A stretch of DNA of 64,000 nt from Bryobacterales bacterium (GCA_019261985.1 JAFAQY010000109.1:1-64000); one strand, 5' to 3'; numbered from the stretch's first letter, positions 1 through 10,220 are shown. The notes: generated from the sequence alone by a model not told the origin. Numbers and translations are program-made.

Positions 1-3000
1 TGTGTCCGCCGGCTGCCGCTTCGTGGTTAGGGGACCGCCGTACACCACCTCGGAGTCCTGCTTGCGCCCGTACATCAACTCTCGCAGGAAGGCTTGCCGT
101 CCGGCAGAAACCTCGATCAGTTCGACACCGGCGGCGCTGAACCGGGCTGCCAGCTCGTTGGAGACCATCCCGCCTTCGGTCTTCCAGGGACCCCAGTTGA
201 ATGAGACGGCGCGGCCCGGCCATTGCGCATTGAGGCTGACCGCCATTTTATTGAGAACTTCGTTTGCGGCCGAGTAGTCGCACTGGCCGCGGTTTCCATA
301 ACGCGCCGCAACTGAGGAGAAAAACACCAGGAACTGTAGGTCCTGGGGCCGGAGAGCGCGTACCAGGGCGAGAGTGCCCGCGATTTTGGGCCGCACCACG
401 CGATCAAAAGACTCGAGCGTCTTGTCGCCGATGAGTTTGTCTTCGATCAGTCCCGCCCCGTGGACCACGCCGTCTATTCGGCCGTACTTCCGATACATGC
501 TCTCGATCAGATTTCCGACAGTTGCGGCGTCGCACACGTCTCCGGAGTGGTACTCGACTTCCGAGCCGAGAGACCGCAACATCGCGAGGTTGTTGCGAAT
601 CTCGCGGTCCATCGTAACGCGCTGCGCAATTCCCTCAATAAAGGCTGGGTTGGGCCGCTGCCCGCCGGTTTGCACGCGATCCATCAGAGCGGCGCGGAGT
701 TGCCGGACGCCGGTGATTCCCGCGATATCCGCGGGCTCCTCGGCTTGGGGCAGTGGCGAACGGCCCAACAACACCAGCCGCGGCTGGAATGCTTGCGCGA
801 GCTCCCTGGCGGTTGCCGCGGTAATTCCGCGCGCGCCGCCGGTAATCAGGACGACGGAGTTATGGTCCAGCTTTAGATTCGAGCTCCTGTCAGTTAAAGG
901 AGATTCCACCGGGCGAAGTGTCTTACGCGATCCGCGCGAGTATCCGACCTCCAAATTGCCATCCCGGTGCAGCAATTCGCCGGCGAGCCCTCGCGCGATG
1001 GTCTGCTCATTTTCGGCCGGCGCGAAGTCAACCGTCTTGGCCGCGACCTCCGGCCACTCACGAGCGACGGTCTTCACGAACCCGGATATCGCTCCGTTTC
1101 CGGGGAAGAATCCGGCCGGTGCGTTAGACCCGAAGCCGAAGGTCCCGCCGAGCTTGGTCGCCGATAGCAAAATTCCGCCGCGGGCGGAGCGAAGATCCTG
1201 CTCCAATCCTTTCGCGAGAAGGAACAGGCTTCTGAGATCTAAAAGCGTGCGCGATTCGATTTCCGCGGTCGCGCCGTATGGGGCGGGAGCGATGGGCAAC
1301 AGGTGAACCAATCCGCCGATCACGCCATGTTTCTCCTTCAGAGACTGCAAGAGAGCGGCGACAGACGCCGCATTGTTGAGATCTGTCCCGGCTTCAGGAG
1401 CATGATCGACCACACAATGCCGGATTCCAAGCTCATTTAAGCGAGAACTAAAGACCGCTGCCACGCTATTGGGATCACGATTCCGATCGTTGGTCACCAG
1501 CAGGAACACGGAACATGGAGAGGGATTCTGCGTCAGCGGAGCGTCGACGACCTCAACCGCAAGCCGCGTAACCGGCCGGGCCGTTTCAGGCTGTGAAGAC
1601 GCACCTTGAGAGTAAGCGGCAGGGGACTCGGAGGTCGAAGCCGCTTGCGTCGCGGGAAGCTCTTCCGCATCGGCAGATTCCGCCGGAGTTCCTCCGCCTG
1701 CCGGTTCGGAAGCCTTGGCCTCTATCCAATCCACGATCGCGCGCAGAGTCTTGAGTTTGTACAGCGTTTCGATCTGCCCTTCAATGGCAAGCCCGGGGAG
1801 CATCGACTCCGATTGCAGCGCGCTGAAGATCTCGACGCGTTTGATGGAATCGACTCCCAGGTCGCCTTCGAGATCGAGATTCACATCCAGGGATTCGGCT
1901 GGATATCCCGTACGTTGGCTGACGAGCTCGAGCAACACCCTGGTGATCTCTTCGCGCGGGAGACGCGGAGACGCTGGAGCCGGCACGGAAGCGGGAACGG
2001 TCACGGGCGGCGGTCCCGCGGAAGCCGCCGCGGCGACGGCCAAGGGCGCAGCGGGTTCGCGCTGAAGCAGAGCGGCAGGCGCGGCCGCGAGCGCAGGTAT
2101 AGGCGCGGGCACGCCCTGGGCGGGAACCGCGCAGGAAGTGGCGGCGGGTACCGCGGTAACGCCGGCCACGGCGGCGGCTTGCGGCTGCAAGCAGGCGAGC
2201 ATGATGTTGCGATGCGTCTCCAGGAACTTATTCATGAGGCGATGATGCCCCTGCATCACCATCTCAAGCTGACTCGCGGGCGGAGATTGGATCGCCGGAG
2301 GCTGGATCAATGGAGACACCGGTGAGGGAGAGTCACCGGTCCCCGCCGATCGGGCTGGTGCGGCAGGAAGGTTCGGCGGGAAGACATTGTTCGCCATAGG
2401 AGGCCCCATAGGAACAGGATTGGTGGACAAAACGTCCTGCGAAGCCGCCGGCGGTTGCTTTTCCGTTTGATCCGATTTAAACAGAACATGCGTACCGGAA
2501 GTTCGCATTTCAAGATTTGCAGGCAGCACCGTCCACGCTGGCCGGAATTTTGCGCCGGGCACGGCTCTGCCGTTGGAGACCACCCACGCGGTCGGAGACA
2601 TTGGCTGAGGCTGCGTGTCTGCGAGCAGCCGCCCCAGATGAAGATGCTTGGTCACCCTGCCTTCAAAAAGGCGGGTGGCATAAAAGGGAACGCCTGCGAC
2701 GGCCAAATGGGCCAAGGCATGAACCAGATGCACCAAGCCACCCCGTCCGGGCTGATCCATGTGAACCGCCACATGGGGTCTTCCGCCCAGGCAGGCTGAA
2801 ACCAAGCCCGTAAGAACTCTGCCTGGTCCGCATTCGACAAAAACCCTGGCCCCGGCCTCGTACATCGCCTGGATCTCGTCCATAAAGCGCACAGGCCTGG
2901 CGAGATGATCCGCCAGGAGTTGCCGTAGCGCGTTTGCGTCACCGGGATGAGGAGCAGCGGTGGTATTCGAATACACCGCAAACCGCTGCGGCTTCAGGTC

Positions 3001-6000
3001 GCACGCTGTCAAGCCGTTTCGCAAGGGCTGCTTCGCCGTTGCGACGAGCGGCGAATGAAACGCGCACGCGACCGCGATAAGCCTGGCCTTAAGGCCCTGC
3101 CCCTTGAGACGCTCGAGGCTCTCCGCAATCCCTTTCTTGGTTCCGGAGATTACGGTCTGCGAAGGCGCGTTCAGATTGGCAATGACAACGCCGGCGATGT
3201 CTTTGATCGCACCGGCCACCTGGGCCTCGCTGGCCTCCACCGCGGCCATGGCGCCGAGTTCGTCCTTGGCGGATTCGACAATCACCCGCCCACGCAGTTC
3301 CGAGATGCGAATCAGCTCCGGAAGCGTAAACGCCCCCGCCGCGGCGAGGGCGGCGAACTCGCCATAGCTGTGTCCGCATGCAAACTGCGGACAAACTCCA
3401 AAATCCGTTAGCAGGCGAAACATCGCAAGGTCGGCCGCGCCAAGCGCGGGTTGTGCGATGTTGGTCTGCCTGAGGGCGTTTTCGTTGACATCCTTGTCCT
3501 GTTCGGAAAACACCGGAGGCGGGAAGATGAAACTCGATAAGGGCTTGCCCAGTTCCAGACCGAGACTCCGATCGGCTTCCTCAAATGCTGCTCGAACCTC
3601 AGGAAAGGCCACGGCAAGATCGTTCATCATGCCGACGTACTGCGAGCCCTGGCCGGGAAAGGTGAATGCGATTTTTCCGGCCGGAGAGCCGGCATCAGGC
3701 GAGAAATAGATGCCCTTCGGATCCTTGTACTCCTTGCGCGAATCGATCGCCGAACGAGCCGATTCGAGCTTCGCCGTAAGATCTTCCAGAGACTGCGCTA
3801 CCACCGCCAGGCAGCATGGGCCGGCAGCTCTTCCGTGTTCCCAATAGACGGCAGACGCCAGATCGACGAGCGACGGGCGCGCGCCATGTTGGATGGCGCT
3901 AACGATGGAGCCAATCGCCGAGGAGAGCTCTTTCGGCGAGCCCTCTCTCCACAGGAACAGCTCGGCTGGCCAGTCGCGAAGCGAGGCTTCTTCGGGATCG
4001 CTTCCGTCGAGCGGGCGAAATTCCTCGGCGACGACGTGAAAATTGGTTCCTCCGAAGCCAAAGGCGCTGATGCCCGCCCGGCGGGGCGCCCCGTCCAGCC
4101 TCTGGACCCAGGGACGGGTCTCCGAGTTGATATACAGAGGGCTGTTATCCAAACCGGCCTTCGCGTTCGGTTTCGTAACACCTAACGTGGAGGGAAGCAC
4201 GCGGTGACGCAGCGCCATAGTAGCCTTGATCACACCCGCGAATCCGGCCGCGCATTTTGCGTGCCCGATCATGCTCTTGACGGAGCCCAGAGCTACGGTC
4301 TGATGCGCCGAGCCCTTTTCTTTGAAAAACGCCGTCAGCGCTTCGGCTTCGGTTCGATCTCCCACCGCGGTTCCGGTGCCGTGGGCTTCCAGCAATCCGA
4401 CGGTTTCCGGATCAGCGCCGGCCTTTTTATAGGCTCGTTCCAACGCTCGCGTTTGTCCGATTGCGCGCGGCGCGGTGAGCCCTTTGTCTTTTCCGTCGCT
4501 GGAAGCGCCGACGGACTTAATGACTCCGTAAATCTTGTCGCCGTCAAGCAGCGCGTCGTTCAGGCGCTTGAGCACGGCGCAGGCAACCCCTTCGCTGATC
4601 ACAATCCCGTCCGCCGTCTCGTCGAAAACACGCGGCTGACCGGTGGGCGATAACGCCTGCGTCTTGCTGAAACAAAGATAGGTAAATGGCGACTGCATCA
4701 TGTCGGACGCCGCTACCACCGCTACATCGCTGGAGCGTGTTTCCAACTCCGTTACCCCATGGCGCAGAGCGGCCAGACCGGTGGCGCAGGCGGCATCCAC
4801 GATGAAGTTTGTGCCGCCGAAATCGAAGCGATTGGCGACTCTTCCCGCTACGACGTTAAGGAGCAACCCGGCGAACGAGTCTTCGGTCCACTCCGGCAGA
4901 TCCTTGGACATGCGCTCGATGAGATCGGTGGAATCCGCAAGCGTACCGCCGGCTTGATCCACATAATACGGCAGCATGGATCGAATGCCATAGCCCAGTC
5001 CGAGTTCGCCTACGCCACCACCCGTGCCGACGACGCAACAGGTGTTCTCGCGGTTGAACCGCCGCGCTCCGTATCCGGCGTCCCAGAGGGCCCGGTGCAC
5101 CATCTCGAGAGTGACCAGCTGCAAGGGATCGATCGAGGGAAGCGAAGACGGCGGCATGCCGAACTTCATGGGATCGACCACAACGTCATCGATGAACCCT
5201 CCCCATCTGGAATAGATCTTGTCCTTGGCGCGCCGGTCGGCGTTGAAGTACACGTCGCTATCGAAGCGCTCCTTGGGAATCTCGCGCACGGTGTAGCGCT
5301 TGTTGACAATGTTTTGCCAGTACTGGCGCACGTCGTTGCTCTGCGGGAATACGCAGGACAGACCGACAATGGCAATATCGGAATCGGACGGAGCGGCGCC
5401 TTGGAAGTATTGTTCGAGCAGCGCGGCGGCACGCTCTTTGAGTAAAGTACCGCTGGAGCCGACATCGCGGTGAAGCTGTTCTATCGTGCAGACCTCGCCG
5501 CGAAGAGCGGCAACCTGCCCGATCATGAACATGCCTTCGCGCCGAACTGTACCGGCATCGGCGAGTTGATAGACCGCATGGCCGTCCGGACCAGTGTCTC
5601 GGACGATGCCTTTTGACGCAATCCGGAGGCGGCCCAGATTCAGCTTTTCCAGCTCCTCGCGGATCTCTTCTTTGGGCTTGCCCTCCCGCGTGAGGCGCTG
5701 CTTCAAGTCCGCGAAGGCGACGGCGAACTGGCTGCCGGCGCACCGGGTGGCGTGTCCCACTCCGGATTCGACCAGGAGCGTATCTTGGCAAGCGAGCGCT
5801 TCCTCCTGGAAGGTCGCGGTAATTGCGCCGCTTGAAACGATTTCGCGCGTAAACAGATAACCAGTCCCGATCACTGCGCCCACCCGCACGCCGCGCTCGG
5901 CAAGGGGAGCCGCGATGGCGCTCAGCATCGCGCCCGAGCGCGCATCGTGCACGCCGCCGGCGAAGATGATGTGGTAGTCCTCCGGTTTTCCCGCACGCGC

Positions 6001-7458
6001 GGTTTGCAAATACTCCAGAATCACGCGCGTCATCTGTTCCCACAAAACGAAACTCGTGCGCGGCCCCACGTGGCCGCCGCATTCGCGGCCCTCGAAGATC
6101 AGCCGGCGCGAGCCCTGCTCGAGAAAATTACGAGCCAGCGCGGGCGAGGGCGCGTGCAGATAAACTTGTATGCCTTCGCTCTCCATCTGCTTCGCCATAT
6201 CGGGACGGCCACCCGCGATAATCAGGAAAGAAGGCTTGCATTTCCTGATTTCGGCCAACTGCTCGTCGCGGAGCTCCTCAGGAACGAAACCGAGGATGCC
6301 GACACCCCAAGGCATCCTTCCCAACTTGTTCCTGGTCTCGTCGAGCAGCTTAGCGACCTCGGGCCCGCGCATCAGCGCGAAGGCCAGGTACGGAACCGCC
6401 CCGCCTTTCGCGACGGCGAGCGCGAAATCGGCATTGTCGCTTACGCGAGTCATGGGACCCTGGAAAATTGGGAAGCGCGTTCCCTGAGACTTCGCCAAGG
6501 GAGCATTCTCCCCAAGGGGGTTGAGCCGCGAGGCCACACGAACTTGCCTGGACGCCTCCGCGCGGATGGCCCGGCAAATCCCCTTCACGTTGTGGAATTC
6601 CTCGGCGAGGTCTTTGGCAAAGGCGGCATCCTGACCGATGAGAAGAAGTTCCTGGTTCCGAACGCGATCGTTCACCAACTGCTTCCACTGCAGGAGTCTT
6701 TCCGGGCTCGCGCCGCCGTCGACTCCGTGGCTTTCCTCAAATTTCTTCAAATCGAAATACGCCGTTTCACCGACGCGTGAATAGGCGCGGAAGCGGATTT
6801 TAGAATCCTGTCCGAGAATGGCGGTTTCGCTCCCGTCCATGCGGGCAATGCGCTCTCTCACAGCCTCTGGAAGCGTCGATTCCTCGGCCAACGCAAGCTG
6901 CCAGTCGAGCGCCACTCCGGCGGCGCCCGCCGCGAGGCAAGCGGATGCGGTGTGCAGCCCTATGCCGCCGCGCGCATATACGGGCACCCGGACTCTCGGC
7001 AGGATTCGTTGCAGCAGAATGAACGTCGTTTCTTCCGCCACCTTCCCGCCGCTCTCGCTACCCTTGGCAAACAAGCCTTCCGCTCCGCACTCCACGGCAC
7101 GCAAAGCTTCGCCTAGAGTCGTAATTTCAACGAGGGGCTCGAGGCCCGCGGTTCTGCACCACGCGATCGAATCCGCGAGAGATTCGCACGCCGGGTCGGT
7201 GAGGACGACGCCCTTTAACCCGCGCCCCATCACTGGAGAAAGGAGTGAACGCACGGTTTCGCCGTGAGGAGATCGTACCGAAACCGCGAAGCCCACGCCC
7301 GATTCGTTTTGACACAGATATTTCAGCGCAGCCGCGGCCTGCTCCGCTCGGATCGCGTCCAATGCCAAAACTCCGGTACATCCCGCCCTACCAGCCGCAG
7401 CCAGAAGCGCGGATTGATCGAAGCTCTCCGGTGAAAATATGAATTGACGCCAAGACAT
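1..7458 (-). CDS. Pfa/Hgl-like type I polyketide/fatty-acid synthase (C-terminus outside window)
   Basis: Uninterrupted minus-strand frame of 2,486 codons from ATG at 7458 (MSWRQF) to the window edge; no stop is seen, so it is partial. Domains read in order: an FMN/nitronate-monooxygenase-like barrel (about residues 1-300, GSESGGKVAEE); a second such barrel (about 325-680, FPIFQGPM, GRECGGHVG); ketosynthase (about 693-1120, Cys891 in DAACATG, His1026 in EAHGTGT, His1066 in MIGHAKC, triad complete); acyltransferase (about 1264-1560, Ser1364 in GHSYGE); a Pro/Ala-rich linker; acyl carrier protein (Ser1871 in LGVDSIKRVEI, the PUFA-synthase style); ketoreductase (GGARGITAA near 2204, Tyr2395 in QCDYSAAN). 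It should assemble and reduce an acyl chain on its own ACP; the product is unknown. The ACP style and the FMN enoyl-reductase-like domains point to Pfa-type secondary-lipid synthases rather than antibiotic modules. A divergent two-component system lies upstream and an exporter operon nearby. Confidence 0.92.
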   Translation of the reverse strand, partial: MSWRQFIFSPESFDQSALLAAAGRAGCTGVLALDAIRAEQAAAALKYLCQNESGVGFAVSVRSPHGETVRSLLSPVMGRGLKGVVLTDPACESLADSIAWCRTAGLEPLVEITTLGEALRAVECGAEGLFAKGSESGGKVAEETTFILLQRILPRVRVPVYARGGIGLHTASACLAAGAAGVALDWQLALAEESTLPEAVRERIARMDGSETAILGQDSKIRFRAYSRVGETAYFDLKKFEESHGVDGGASPERLLQWKQLVNDRVRNQELLLIGQDAAFAKDLAEEFHNVKGICRAIRAEASRQVRVASRLNPLGENAPLAKSQGTRFPIFQGPMTRVSDNADFALAVAKGGAVPYLAFALMRGPEVAKLLDETRNKLGRMPWGVGILGFVPEELRDEQLAEIRKCKPSFLIIAGGRPDMAKQMESEGIQVYLHAPSPALARNFLEQGSRRLIFEGRECGGHVGPRTSFVLWEQMTRVILEYLQTARAGKPEDYHIIFAGGVHDARSGAMLSAIAAPLAERGVRVGAVIGTGYLFTREIVSSGAITATFQEEALACQDTLLVESGVGHATRCAGSQFAVAFADLKQRLTREGKPKEEIREELEKLNLGRLRIASKGIVRDTGPDGHAVYQLADAGTVRREGMFMIGQVAALRGEVCTIEQLHRDVGSSGTLLKERAAALLEQYFQGAAPSDSDIAIVGLSCVFPQSNDVRQYWQNIVNKRYTVREIPKERFDSDVYFNADRRAKDKIYSRWGGFIDDVVVDPMKFGMPPSSLPSIDPLQLVTLEMVHRALWDAGYGARRFNRENTCCVVGTGGGVGELGLGYGIRSMLPYYVDQAGGTLADSTDLIERMSKDLPEWTEDSFAGLLLNVVAGRVANRFDFGGTNFIVDAACATGLAALRHGVTELETRSSDVAVVAASDMMQSPFTYLCFSKTQALSPTGQPRVFDETADGIVISEGVACAVLKRLNDALLDGDKIYGVIKSVGASSDGKDKGLTAPRAIGQTRALERAYKKAGADPETVGLLEAHGTGTAVGDRTEAEALTAFFKEKGSAHQTVALGSVKSMIGHAKCAAGFAGVIKATMALRHRVLPSTLGVTKPNAKAGLDNSPLYINSETRPWVQRLDGAPRRAGISAFGFGGTNFHVVAEEFRPLDGSDPEEASLRDWPAELFLWREGSPKELSSAIGSIVSAIQHGARPSLVDLASAVYWEHGRAAGPCCLAVVAQSLEDLTAKLESARSAIDSRKEYKDPKGIYFSPDAGSPAGKIAFTFPGQGSQYVGMMNDLAVAFPEVRAAFEEADRSLGLELGKPLSSFIFPPPVFSEQDKDVNENALRQTNIAQPALGAADLAMFRLLTDFGVCPQFACGHSYGEFAALAAAGAFTLPELIRISELRGRVIVESAKDELGAMAAVEASEAQVAGAIKDIAGVVIANLNAPSQTVISGTKKGIAESLERLKGQGLKARLIAVACAFHSPLVATAKQPLRNGLTACDLKPQRFAVYSNTTAAPHPGDANALRQLLADHLARPVRFMDEIQAMYEAGARVFVECGPGRVLTGLVSACLGGRPHVAVHMDQPGRGGLVHLVHALAHLAVAGVPFYATRLFEGRVTKHLHLGRLLADTQPQPMSPTAWVVSNGRAVPGAKFRPAWTVLPANLEMRTSGTHVLFKSDQTEKQPPAASQDVLSTNPVPMGPPMANNVFPPNLPAAPARSAGTGDSPSPVSPLIQPPAIQSPPASQLEMVMQGHHRLMNKFLETHRNIMLACLQPQAAAVAGVTAVPAATSCAVPAQGVPAPIPALAAAPAALLQREPAAPLAVAAAASAGPPPVTVPASVPAPASPRLPREEITRVLLELVSQRTGYPAESLDVNLDLEGDLGVDSIKRVEIFSALQSESMLPGLAIEGQIETLYKLKTLRAIVDWIEAKASEPAGGGTPAESADAEELPATQAASTSESPAAYSQGASSQPETARPVTRLAVEVVDAPLTQNPSPCSVFLLVTNDRNRDPNSVAAVFSSRLNELGIRHCVVDHAPEAGTDLNNAASVAALLQSLKEKHGVIGGLVHLLPIAPAPYGATAEIESRTLLDLRSLFLLAKGLEQDLRSARGGILLSATKLGGTFGFGSNAPAGFFPGNGAISGFVKTVAREWPEVAAKTVDFAPAENEQTIARGLAGELLHRDGNLEVGYSRGSRKTLRPVESPLTDRSSNLKLDHNSVVLITGGARGITAATARELAQAFQPRLVLLGRSPLPQAEEPADIAGITGVRQLRAALMDRVQTGGQRPNPAFIEGIAQRVTMDREIRNNLAMLRSLGSEVEYHSGDVCDAATVGNLIESMYRKYGRIDGVVHGAGLIEDKLIGDKTLESFDRVVRPKIAGTLALVRALRPQDLQFLVFFSSVAARYGNRGQCDYSAANEVLNKMAVSLNAQWPGRAVSFNWGPWKTEGGMVSNELAARFSAAGVELIEVSAGRQAFLRELMYGRKQDSEVVYGGPLTTKRQPADT

Positions 7459-8107
7459 AAGCCCTCCAATTCAGACTTTCGGCCAAAATCGTCTTAGGCC
7501 TTCTTCGAATGCCTAAGTTCTTTCCGACGACAAGGTCAAAACCAGCGAGATAGGAGGGGACAGGGGCCTAAAACGGCGGACACCTAGAGTTTTGTTGGGA
7601 TCTCTTGGCGGACGACATGGTTCAGAAATAGATCCGGGAGCGCATTCAAATAGAGCGAACCGGCGCTCGCGTTTCCGATCAAGACATTGAGAAAACCAAA
7701 ACGAAAGTTGCACACGAGCCCCTCCTTGCCCCGTGGCAGACTCAGCACCATTACTTCAACTGTTGGGATTAAGACTACCCCGAATCGGCGGCGATTGTCA
7801 ATAGCAAACTCGATTCTAAGGCGTTTTCACGGGATAAAATGCCGACAGTTTACCTCGCCATTGACCTCACCTGCCTTTGTCTGTCCGAAATGGAGTACGA
7901 TTTTCCGAAATGGAATACATTTGGATGACAAAAGGGAAATGGGAATGGGCGAGACTCAGCACAGCGACGATGCGGCGTTTCCACGCGACGAGCTACGCCT
8001 AGAAGTCGAAGTACGACTCGAACGTATCAATTTCGGCTACGATGTTGGACGGGGGGGCAGGTCACCATCACAAACGTTTGCCGGTGTTCTAAAACAGGCG
8101 GTGTGAT
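7459..8107. other. Divergent intergenic region between synthase and two-component genes
   Basis: About 650 bases with no frame I can support as a gene. The composition is less G+C-rich than the neighbours. It should hold the promoters of the synthase (reading left) and the regulator pair (reading right). The only clear internal structure is the two-copy direct repeat at 7884-7918. The synthase start is preceded by GGAGGGCTT (minus strand), a good ribosome binding site about 5 bases before its ATG. Confidence 0.6.
7884..7918 (+). promoter_or_regulatory. Direct repeat, candidate response-regulator operator
   Basis: TCCGAAATGGARTAC occurs twice, at 7884-7898 and 7904-7918, with one mismatch and a 20-bp period, so both copies lie on nearly the same face of the helix. 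OmpR-family regulators usually bind tandem direct repeats, and an OmpR-family regulator gene starts about 190 bases downstream. The autoregulation or synthase-control role is inferred. Confidence 0.45.
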
Positions 8108-8854
8108 ATGCGCGATCCCATAGATAAACCTGTAATACTTGTCGTCGACGACGATGTCGAACTGACGGAGATGCTCGGCGAGTATCTTGAAGGGTTCACG
8201 GTGGCAACCGCTCACGACGGCAACACCGGATTGAAGAAGGCTCTCGGGGAGGTCTACTCTTTGGTCGTGCTCGACGTCATGCTGCCGCGAATGAACGGCT
8301 TTGAAGTTCTACGCCGTCTGCGAGCCACGTCCCAGGTTCCGGTGCTCATGCTGACCGCTCGCGGAGATTCGGTCGACCGCATCGTCGGATTGCAGGGCGG
8401 CGCCGACGATTATCTGCCGAAACCCTTTAACCCCGAGGAACTGCTTGCGCGCATGAATGCCATCCTCCGGCGGGTCTCCCCACTTTCGTCAGGACCGGAG
8501 GTGCTGACGATTGGCGACGTCAGTCTGGATGGCGGCGCGCGGACCGTGCGGCGCGGTGGGGCCCCGGTGGAAATGACAGCAGCCGAGTTCGATCTATTGC
8601 GTGTCCTGATGCGTTCCGCGGGCCGCGCCGTCGACCGGGAAAGTCTCCTTCACGAAGTGTTGGGCCGCCACTTCTCCAGTTCTTATCGCAGCATCGACAA
8701 CCATATCAGCAACCTCCGCCGCAAGCTCGGCCCGGCGCTGGATGGAAGGGAACGCATCCGCGCGATCCGCAACACCGGCTACACCTACACTATCCCGGAG
8801 GCCGCCACGGGACCGGAGTCAACGCATCCGGAACCGGGATCTGATGTGAAATGA
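8108..8854 (+). CDS. OmpR-family response regulator (CpxR-like)
   Basis: A 248-residue DNA-binding regulator of a two-component pair. The receiver domain (about residues 8-120) has the acidic pocket VVDDD at 12-16, phospho-acceptor Asp56 in VLDVMLP, the MLTARG segment and the conserved Lys in YLPKPF. A winged-helix output domain follows (about 145-235, with EFDLLRVLM, RSIDNHISNLRRKL and IRNTGYTY, all typical of OmpR/PhoB). It overlaps the kinase gene by four bases (ATGA), so the two are translationally coupled. The Shine-Dalgarno sequence is weak. Likely targets are the flanking synthase, exporter or its own promoter, but only position supports that. Confidence 0.93.
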   Translation: MRDPIDKPVILVVDDDVELTEMLGEYLEGFTVATAHDGNTGLKKALGEVYSLVVLDVMLPRMNGFEVLRRLRATSQVPVLMLTARGDSVDRIVGLQGGADDYLPKPFNPEELLARMNAILRRVSPLSSGPEVLTIGDVSLDGGARTVRRGGAPVEMTAAEFDLLRVLMRSAGRAVDRESLLHEVLGRHFSSSYRSIDNHISNLRRKLGPALDGRERIRAIRNTGYTYTIPEAATGPESTHPEPGSDVK

Positions 8855-10212
8855 GAAGCCTGTTTCTGAGAATCTTCCTTTGGTTTTGCGCCGGGTCGCT
8901 CCTGCTGGCGGCCGTTATCGTGGGCGCGCTTCTGTTCACAACACCGGATGCCCTATCCACAGCCTGGCGCCGCGTCGGACGAGGGGCAGTCGTTTCCGCA
9001 GCCCGAGTGGCCGCGGAGACGTACGAGAGTTCAGGTTCGTCGGGCCTTTCTATTTACATGCAGAAACTAGCCGCGGACACGGGTCTTCACCCTCAATTAT
9101 TCGACTCCTCCGGACGCGATCTGAACGGAAGCCCTTCGCCGGACATGGTTCGCGATCTTGCCAGTTTGAGTTCGCCACCGCAAGACCGGCTCACATTGCT
9201 TGCGCCACCGGATACGGCCGCGGTGCGGGTTCGAGGTCCCTCCGGGTCCCTTTATTCTTTTCTCACGACACTTCCCCGGCGAACTGACCGCATCGTGTGG
9301 TCTCCAAGATTAATTCTTTCGTTCGTCTTATTTGGTTGCCTGGTGTGCTATCTGCTGGCCCGCTCTTTGACGGCGCCGATGGTCCGTCTTCGCGCATTAA
9401 CATCCCGGTTTTCCGGAGGGGATCTTGCAACTCGGGTTACTGAAGCGTCCCTGTTGCGCCGGCGGGACGAGATTGGCGGCATGGCGCGGGATTTCAATGA
9501 TATGGCAATGCGGATCGAGACGCTAATGCGCGGTCAAAAGCGGCTGCTGGCGGATGTGTCCCACGAACTTCGATCGCCGTTGACGCGCATGCGCCTGTCG
9601 GTGGGCTTGCTGCGGCGCAGCGTGGGCGCGGAGGGATCGACCTCGGTGAGCCGCATAGAACGAGACATCGAACGCCTGGACAGCCTGATCCAGCAACTGC
9701 TGGTGCTCTCGCGCCTCGAATGCGCGGCCACGCCGCCACCCATGGAGAAACTGGATCTGGCGCAGATTGTCACCGAGATTGTCGCCGACGCGGCCTTCGA
9801 GGCGCAATCCATGAACCGCGGCGTCCGCCTGGTGGAGTGCTGCCCTTCGGTCGTCCTGGGGGAGCAGAGATTTCTCCACGGCGCAGTCGAAAACGTGATT
9901 CGCAACGCGGTGCGGTACACGAAGCCCGAAACGGAGGTGCAGGTGCGTCTGTTCCGGCCGGAAGGCGCGGGCCGCGCGGTGATCACGGTCGTCGACTCGG
10001 GACCAGGCGTGCTCGAAAGTGAACTCACCCACATATTCGAGCCTTTCTATCGCGTCGGCGAAGCGCGCGAGCGTGAAAGCGGCGGCGTGGGCCTGGGTTT
10101 GGCCATTACGCGGCAAGTGGTAAACCTGCACGGTGGTTCGGTTCAGGCCTTCAATCAACCCGGCGGCGGGCTGGAAGTTCAGATTGCACTGACGCTCGCC
10201 GACGCAGCGTGA
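8851..10212 (+). CDS. Sensor histidine kinase (CpxA-like)
   Basis: A 453-residue inner-membrane kinase, partner of the upstream regulator. It has TM1 (about residues 5-30), a periplasmic sensor region of roughly 115 residues with no recognised fold, TM2 (about 150-172), HAMP (about 172-225), the dimerisation/phosphotransfer helix with His238 in DVSHELRSPLTRMR, and a HATPase domain with the N box near 351 (VIRNAVRY), G1 DSGPGV and G2 GGVGLGLAI. The overall plan matches CpxA-type envelope-stress sensors, which suits a neighbourhood of envelope export genes. The signal sensed cannot be deduced. Confidence 0.93.
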   Translation: MRSLFLRIFLWFCAGSLLLAAVIVGALLFTTPDALSTAWRRVGRGAVVSAARVAAETYESSGSSGLSIYMQKLAADTGLHPQLFDSSGRDLNGSPSPDMVRDLASLSSPPQDRLTLLAPPDTAAVRVRGPSGSLYSFLTTLPRRTDRIVWSPRLILSFVLFGCLVCYLLARSLTAPMVRLRALTSRFSGGDLATRVTEASLLRRRDEIGGMARDFNDMAMRIETLMRGQKRLLADVSHELRSPLTRMRLSVGLLRRSVGAEGSTSVSRIERDIERLDSLIQQLLVLSRLECAATPPPMEKLDLAQIVTEIVADAAFEAQSMNRGVRLVECCPSVVLGEQRFLHGAVENVIRNAVRYTKPETEVQVRLFRPEGAGRAVITVVDSGPGVLESELTHIFEPFYRVGEARERESGGVGLGLAITRQVVNLHGGSVQAFNQPGGGLEVQIALTLADAA

Positions 10213-10220
10213 GCCTCAAA

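Noticed and set aside
374-1306. Plus-strand frame of 310 codons and many similar frames between 1 and 7300
   Set aside because: They are antisense to the synthase frame, which has complete KS, AT, ACP and KR motifs; their own sequence is Arg/Ser/Pro-rich with no family character.
7687-8106. Plus-strand frame of 139 codons in the divergent gap
   Set aside because: Low-complexity, basic and unlike any domain; it covers the candidate operator and ends at the regulator start.
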